Assembly: GCA_964547135.1 (NCBI GenBank)
Contig: CAZJMK010000026.1
Location: 1-50,063, forward strand
Direction of reading: 5' to 3'
Source of the DNA: JAJXSS01 sp964547135
GTDB taxonomy: Bacteria > Planctomycetota > Phycisphaerae > Phycisphaerales > Phycisphaeraceae
Length of the DNA stretch: 50,063 nt
Part shown: piece after piece, positions 46,518 to 50,063 of the stretch
Layout of the letters: each line of letters starts with the position of its first letter
Numbering within the stretch: position 1 is the first letter of the stretch
Position numbers and translations under genes: made by a program
Notes under the pieces: generated by a model
What the model was told of the DNA's origin: nothing
Databases searched by the model: none
The model's input: the letters and a program-made list of their open reading frames with translations, nothing else

Positions 46518-47837
46518 ATGACCACCATGACCACGCCGACGCATCCGCAAAGTGCCCCGGACTACCTGCCCCTGCCGCAGTTGCGGGCGTTGCAATGGCA
46601 GCGTTTGCAGCGCATCGTTCAACGTGCGTATGAGCATGTGGCCCTGTATCGCAAACGCATGGATGAAGCGGGCATCAGGCCTGATCACCTGCGCGGGTTG
46701 CATGACTTTGCGAAGCTGCCGTTCACCGTCAAAACCGACCTGCGTGACACGTACCCCTTTGGTATGTTCGCCAGCCCGATGAGCGAGATCGTCCGCCTGC
46801 ACGCCTCCAGCGGGACCACCGGCAAACCCATCGTCGTGGCCTACACACAGAGCGATTTGTATGTCTGGTCAAGCGTCATGGTGCGTTCGTTTGCCTGCTG
46901 CGGAGTCACCAGCGGCGACATCGTGCAAAACGCCTACGGATACGGACTTTTCACCGGCGGACTGGGCGCTCATTACGGCGCTGAATCACTGGGCGCCACC
47001 GTGATACCCATCTCCGGCGGGAACACCGATCGTCAGATCATGCTGATGAAGGATTTTGGTTCAACGGTGATTTGCTGCACCCCCAGTTATTTCATTCACA
47101 TGATCGAACGCGCGGGAGAACTGGGCGTGGATATGAAAAAGCTGCCTTTGCGCATCGGCGTGTTCGGGGCTGAACCCTGGACGCAGGCGATGCGGCAGTA
47201 CATCGAAGCCAATTCATCGGTCAGGGCATTTGATATTTACGGGTTGTCGGAAATCGTCGGGCCGGGCGTGGCGATGGAGTGTCATTGTCAGGCAGGCCCG
47301 CATATTTTTGAGGATCATTTTTACCCGGAAATCATCGACCCCAAAACGTTGCAGCCGGTGCCGGATGGGGTGGAGGGCGAACTGGTGTTGACGACCTTGT
47401 CGAAGGATGCGATGCCGATGCTGCGGTATCGGACCCGTGACATCACCGCTTTGCATGAGGAGCAGTGTGCCTGCGGAAGAACGCTGCGACGCATCAAACG
47501 CATTGGTCGGCGGAGCGATGACATGTTCATCATTCGCGGGGTCAATGTATTTCCGTCGCAGATTGAAACGGCACTATTGGCGGTGGAGGGAACCGTGCCG
47601 CATTACCAGATTGTGCTGACCCGCACGCACGGGCTGGATGAAATGACGGTGAAGGTGGAACTGACGCCCGAATTTTTTTCGGATGAGGTTGGCAAACTCG
47701 AACAACTTCGCCGCAAGATCAGCAAGGCCATCGAGGGCGTGACGGGCATTCGCGCCAGCGTCGAACTGGCGGAACCGCACAGCATCACACGCAGCGAAGG
47801 CAAAGCCAAACGGTTGATCGATCAGCGGGAGATGTGA
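46518..47837 (+). CDS. paaK: Phenylacetate-CoA ligase, paralog 1
   Basis: AMP-forming activation of phenylacetate (or indole-/hydroxyphenylacetate) to the CoA thioester. The 439-residue product has the adenylate-forming motif HASSGTTGKPIVVAYT at about 93-108, YGYGLFTGGLGAHYG, FDIYGLSEIVGPGVAMEC, LRYRTRDITAL and the C-terminal hinge RIGRRSDDMFIIRGVNVFPS QIE. Conserved RHS ends EGKAKRLIDQRE. The ATG at 46518 was chosen because AAAGG precedes it by 7 bases; the frame opens at a GTG 21 bases earlier. Placed between iorB and the ACT gene, with paralog 2 after. About 55-60% similar by eye to paralog 2. Confidence 0.93.
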   Translation: MTTMTTPTHPQSAPDYLPLPQLRALQWQRLQRIVQRAYEHVALYRKRMDEAGIRPDHLRGLHDFAKLPFTVKTDLRDTYPFGMFASPMSEIVRLHASSGTTGKPIVVAYTQSDLYVWSSVMVRSFACCGVTSGDIVQNAYGYGLFTGGLGAHYGAESLGATVIPISGGNTDRQIMLMKDFGSTVICCTPSYFIHMIERAGELGVDMKKLPLRIGVFGAEPWTQAMRQYIEANSSVRAFDIYGLSEIVGPGVAMECHCQAGPHIFEDHFYPEIIDPKTLQPVPDGVEGELVLTTLSKDAMPMLRYRTRDITALHEEQCACGRTLRRIKRIGRRSDDMFIIRGVNVFPSQIETALLAVEGTVPHYQIVLTRTHGLDEMTVKVELTPEFFSDEVGKLEQLRRKISKAIEGVTGIRASVELAEPHSITRSEGKAKRLIDQREM

Positions 47838-47839
47838 GG

Positions 47840-47965
47840 ATGGGTGAGTCGGTGAATCGGTTAATTCGTTAATCGGCGAATGATTTCATTGGTCTCGGAA
47901 GTGTGTTTGATTGGGCTATTTGCGATTGCCGATGAACCGATCAACCGAGTCACTGATTAACCTGC
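47840..47965. repeat. B-type arms without the head
   Basis: GTGAGTCGGTGAATCGGTTA ATTCGTTAATCGGCG left arm, loop with AAGTGTGTTTGATTGGGC, right arm CCGATGAACCGATCAACCGA and GATTAACC. It starts 3 bases after the paaK stop; the TTAGCGCC head is missing. Confidence 0.75.
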
Positions 47966-48033
47966 AACTGTGTACATTCATCGTTCAAGGCACATCATGC
48001 GTGATTCAGTCCGATGTTCATGGAGTACCAGCT

Positions 48034-48477
48034 TTGAAACTGCATCAACTGTCGGTCTTCATCGAAAACAAACCCGGGCAGTTGCTGATGCCCTGTCAGG
48101 TGCTGGCGCAGGCGGGCATCAACATCGTGACGCTTTCGTTGGCGGACACGCAGCAGTTCGGCATTATGCGTTTGATCGTGCGTGATTGGGTCAAGGCCAA
48201 AACCGTGTTGGAACAGGCTGGGTGCGTGGTACGCATGACGGAGGTGGTGGCGCTCGAGGTGGAGGATGAACCGGGTGGGCTGGCGAAAGTGCTCACCGCG
48301 ATTGACAAGGCTGGGTTGAACGTCGAGTACATGTACGCTTTTGCCATCCGTCAGGGGGACAAGGCGGTGCTGATTTTCCGTTTTGAGGATGCCGAGGCTG
48401 CGATCCGCAAACTCAGCGAAGCCCATATGCCGGTGATCAGCGCGGTGGCGTTGTTTGATCGACATTGCGCCTGTTAG
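48034..48477 (+). CDS. Tandem ACT-domain regulatory protein
   Basis: A 147-residue protein made of two ACT domains. First: LKLHQLSVFIENKPGQLLMP then AGINIVTLSLADTQQFGIMR LIV. Second: VALEVEDEPGGLAKVLTAID KAGLNVEYMYAF. ACT domains bind amino acids; in clusters of iorAB and paaK this family is regularly present and thought to sense aromatic amino acids, though its target is not known. The start is a TTG with GGAG 8 bases upstream; the open frame upstream lacks conservation. Its TAG stop is the TTAGCG of the following B repeat. Confidence in the fold is high; in the role, moderate. Confidence 0.85.
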   Translation: MKLHQLSVFIENKPGQLLMPCQVLAQAGINIVTLSLADTQQFGIMRLIVRDWVKAKTVLEQAGCVVRMTEVVALEVEDEPGGLAKVLTAIDKAGLNVEYMYAFAIRQGDKAVLIFRFEDAEAAIRKLSEAHMPVISAVALFDRHCAC

Positions 48478-48612
48478 CGCCGCGATTGATCGCGTCTGGC
48501 CAGAGTGGTTAATCGGTCAGTCGGTAAATCGGTTAATCGGCCAGAAAAGACGAATAGGGTTCCGTCCAATTAACCAAATAACCAATCAACCAATTAACCA
48601 ATCAACCGACTC
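48474..48612. repeat. B-type long palindrome, copy 7
   Basis: GTTAGCGCCGCGATTGATCG CG head overlapping the ACT stop, GTGGTTAATCGGTCAGTCGG arm, loop AGAAAAGACGAATAGGGTTC CGTCC, right arm AATTAACCAAATAACCAATC AACC. The loop and arms match copy 1 at 7850 closely. Confidence 0.9.
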
Positions 48613-48635
48613 ATTTTTCGAATTCAGGTGTCTGT

Positions 48636-49970
48636 ATGAGTGTTGTTGTCACCGATCAAAAAAATCACTTCTGGGATCAGGCGGAGTGTTTGCCCAGGGA
48701 AGCGTTGCAGGCGATTCAGTTGCAACGTTTGCGGGAGTTGGTGCGTCGCATCGGGCATGTGCCGTTTTACCGGGACGCACTGGCCAAGGCGAACATCACA
48801 GCCGACGATGTGCGGAGCCTTGAGGATGTGCGTCGTTTGCCGATGACCACCAAGGCGGACCTGCGCGATCATTACCCGCTGGGTTTTCTGGCGGTGCCGC
48901 GTGAACAGGTGGCCCGCATTCATGGGTCATCGGGGACCACCGGCAAGCCGACGTTCGTCTGTTACACCAAAAACGACATGGAACTGTGGGCCAACCTGTG
49001 CGCCCGGTTTTTGACCGCCGGCGGCCTGCGACCCGAGCACACCGTACAAATCGCCTTTGGCTACGGACTTTTCACCGGCGGCTTCGGGCTGCATCAGGGG
49101 GTGGAAAAGGTCGGCGCAGCGGTGGTACCCGCCAGTGCGGGCAACACCCAACGGCAACTATTGCTCATTGCGGATTTGGGCGTGCAGGTGCTGGTGTGTA
49201 CGCCCAGTTATGCCTTGAACATCGCCGAGTCGGCCAGGGCGATGGGCATCAACCCGCGTGACCTGCCGTTGCAATACGGACACTTCGGCGGTGAACCCTG
49301 GACCGAGCAAACCCGTCTGCGCATCGAAAGCGAACTGGGCATCAAGGCTTTCAACAACTACGGGCTTTCGGAAATCATCGGCCCGGGTGTATCGGGGGAT
49401 TGCGAATGTCGCTGTGGTATGCACCTGCAGGAAGATCATTTTTTGATCGAGTGCATTGACCCGTGGTCGATGAAGCCGGTGCCCGATGGCGTGGAGGGTG
49501 AATTGGTGATCACGACGCTGACGCGCGAGGCGATGCCGGTGCTGCGGTATCGGACGCGCGACATTGCGGCGTTGAATCATCAGGTGTGCGCCTGCGGGCG
49601 GACGACGGTGCGCATGAGCCGGGTGCGGGGACGCAGCGATGACATGTTCATCATTCGGGGCGTGAATGTGTACCCGTCGCAGATTGAAGAGGCGCTGTTG
49701 CGGATTGAGCAGGTGGCGCCGCATTTTTTGGTGGAGATTGATCGCCCCGGTAATTTGGACATGGTGGTGGTGAAGGTGGAGGTTCGCCCGGAAGCGTTCA
49801 GTGATGAAATGCGCAAAATGCAGGCACTGCACGACCGCATCGACCATGAAATTCACGCGGTGACCGGGGTGCGCATGGGCATTGAACTGGTCAAGCCGCA
49901 AAGCCTGACGCGCTTTGAAGGCAAGGCCAAACGGGTGGTGGATCATCGGCGTGAGAAGGGAATCATTTGA
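48636..49970 (+). CDS. paaK: Phenylacetate-CoA ligase, paralog 2
   Basis: Second AMP-forming aryl-CoA ligase of the cluster, 444 residues. Motifs: IHGSSGTTGKPTFVCYT at about 94-110, FGYGLFTGGFGLHQG, FNNYGLSEIIGPGVSGDCEC, LRYRTRDIAALNHQVCACGR, and RGRSDDMFIIRGVNVYPSQI E. A CACGRT cysteine pair also occurs in paralog 1. The duplication within one cluster suggests two substrates, for example phenyl- and indole- or 4-hydroxyphenylacetate (inference). Start ATG follows AGGTG at 7 bases. It is the last gene of the window. Confidence 0.93.
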   Translation: MSVVVTDQKNHFWDQAECLPREALQAIQLQRLRELVRRIGHVPFYRDALAKANITADDVRSLEDVRRLPMTTKADLRDHYPLGFLAVPREQVARIHGSSGTTGKPTFVCYTKNDMELWANLCARFLTAGGLRPEHTVQIAFGYGLFTGGFGLHQGVEKVGAAVVPASAGNTQRQLLLIADLGVQVLVCTPSYALNIAESARAMGINPRDLPLQYGHFGGEPWTEQTRLRIESELGIKAFNNYGLSEIIGPGVSGDCECRCGMHLQEDHFLIECIDPWSMKPVPDGVEGELVITTLTREAMPVLRYRTRDIAALNHQVCACGRTTVRMSRVRGRSDDMFIIRGVNVYPSQIEEALLRIEQVAPHFLVEIDRPGNLDMVVVKVEVRPEAFSDEMRKMQALHDRIDHEIHAVTGVRMGIELVKPQSLTRFEGKAKRVVDHRREKGII

Positions 49971-49991
49971 TGGGAAAAGGAGTCGAGTGAT

Positions 49992-50014
49992 CTGAATTTC
50001 GAATTTCGGATCAG
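49992..50014. repeat. I-type repeat
   Basis: TCTGAATTTCGAATTTCGGA TCA, 21 bases after the paaK stop. Confidence 0.65.
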
Positions 50015-50030
50015 TAGTGTCCGGTTAAGG
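50015..50030. repeat. Possible insertion-sequence end
   Basis: TAGTGTCCGGTTAAGG resembles terminal words I have seen at ends of IS elements, and the sequence character changes here right after an I module. The window ends 33 bases later, so no transposase can be checked. Confidence 0.25.
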
Positions 50031-50063
50031 AACGACAGTAAGTTGGCTTGATGCTTGTATGGT

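Overview
The window looks like chromosome of a Planctomycetota bacterium of the Phycisphaerae type. The evidence is the combination of PEP-CTERM surface proteins, a prepilin-like pseudopilin with a G/FTLIEL cleavage site, a GntR-LacI hybrid sugar regulator, a secreted TIM-barrel glycosidase, a divergent CTP synthase and generally high GC. The lineage is an inference from gene content; no rRNA is present.

Left part (1-10.4 kb): a PEP-CTERM protein, a small membrane protein, a secreted beta-helix protein, an isolated F1 gamma gene with an AtpZ-like gene, tRNA-Val(TAC), rpiB, pyrG, a WecA/MraY-type transferase and dapB. From 10.7 to 17.6 kb the minus strand carries a carbohydrate module in transcription order: GntR-LacI regulator, PEP-CTERM protein, pseudopilin, 1138-aa glycosidase. 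From 18 to 26.4 kb: queD, 5-formyl-THF cyclo-ligase, a Tat-lipoprotein amidase, lptB, an RsuA/RluB pseudouridine synthase, then lepA. Immediately behind lepA sits a lower-GC two-gene cassette (OLD/AAA-type ATPase plus a RloB/DUF4276-like protein) bracketed by two copies of the lepA 3' end. From 26.8 to 37.5 kb: an MscS channel, a lone DppB-type permease, an MMPL/RND exporter and an RND pump with its adaptor. From 37.7 kb: nrnA, ribF, a zinc-ribbon membrane protein, a fused Gfo/Idh/MocA-aldo/keto reductase, a DUF3800 gene, and a closing aryl-2-oxoacid cluster (thioesterase, iorA, iorB, paaK, ACT, paaK).

The most striking non-coding signal is that nearly every intergenic space is assembled from a limited vocabulary of palindromic modules. 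I name them here: A (four-way-junction GACGCCG...CGGCGTC), B (TTAGCGCCGCGAT head plus GGTTAATCGG/CCGATTAACC arms), C (GGACGCTTTGCGTC), D (CCCAAGCCCTCGGC...CTTGGCTTG), E (CCCTCTCC...GGTGAGGGC), F (ATGGATAATGGATAA), G (TGTGGCACCGCCGCC...GGGCCACA), H (CCACTCGACCACTT), I (AAATCCGAAATTCG) and J (GAACTTCACG...CGTGAAGTTC). Several abut or supply stop codons, and one H copy encodes the C-terminus of RibF. The two best candidates for something new are the lepA-flanked ATPase cassette and this modular intergenic repeat system.
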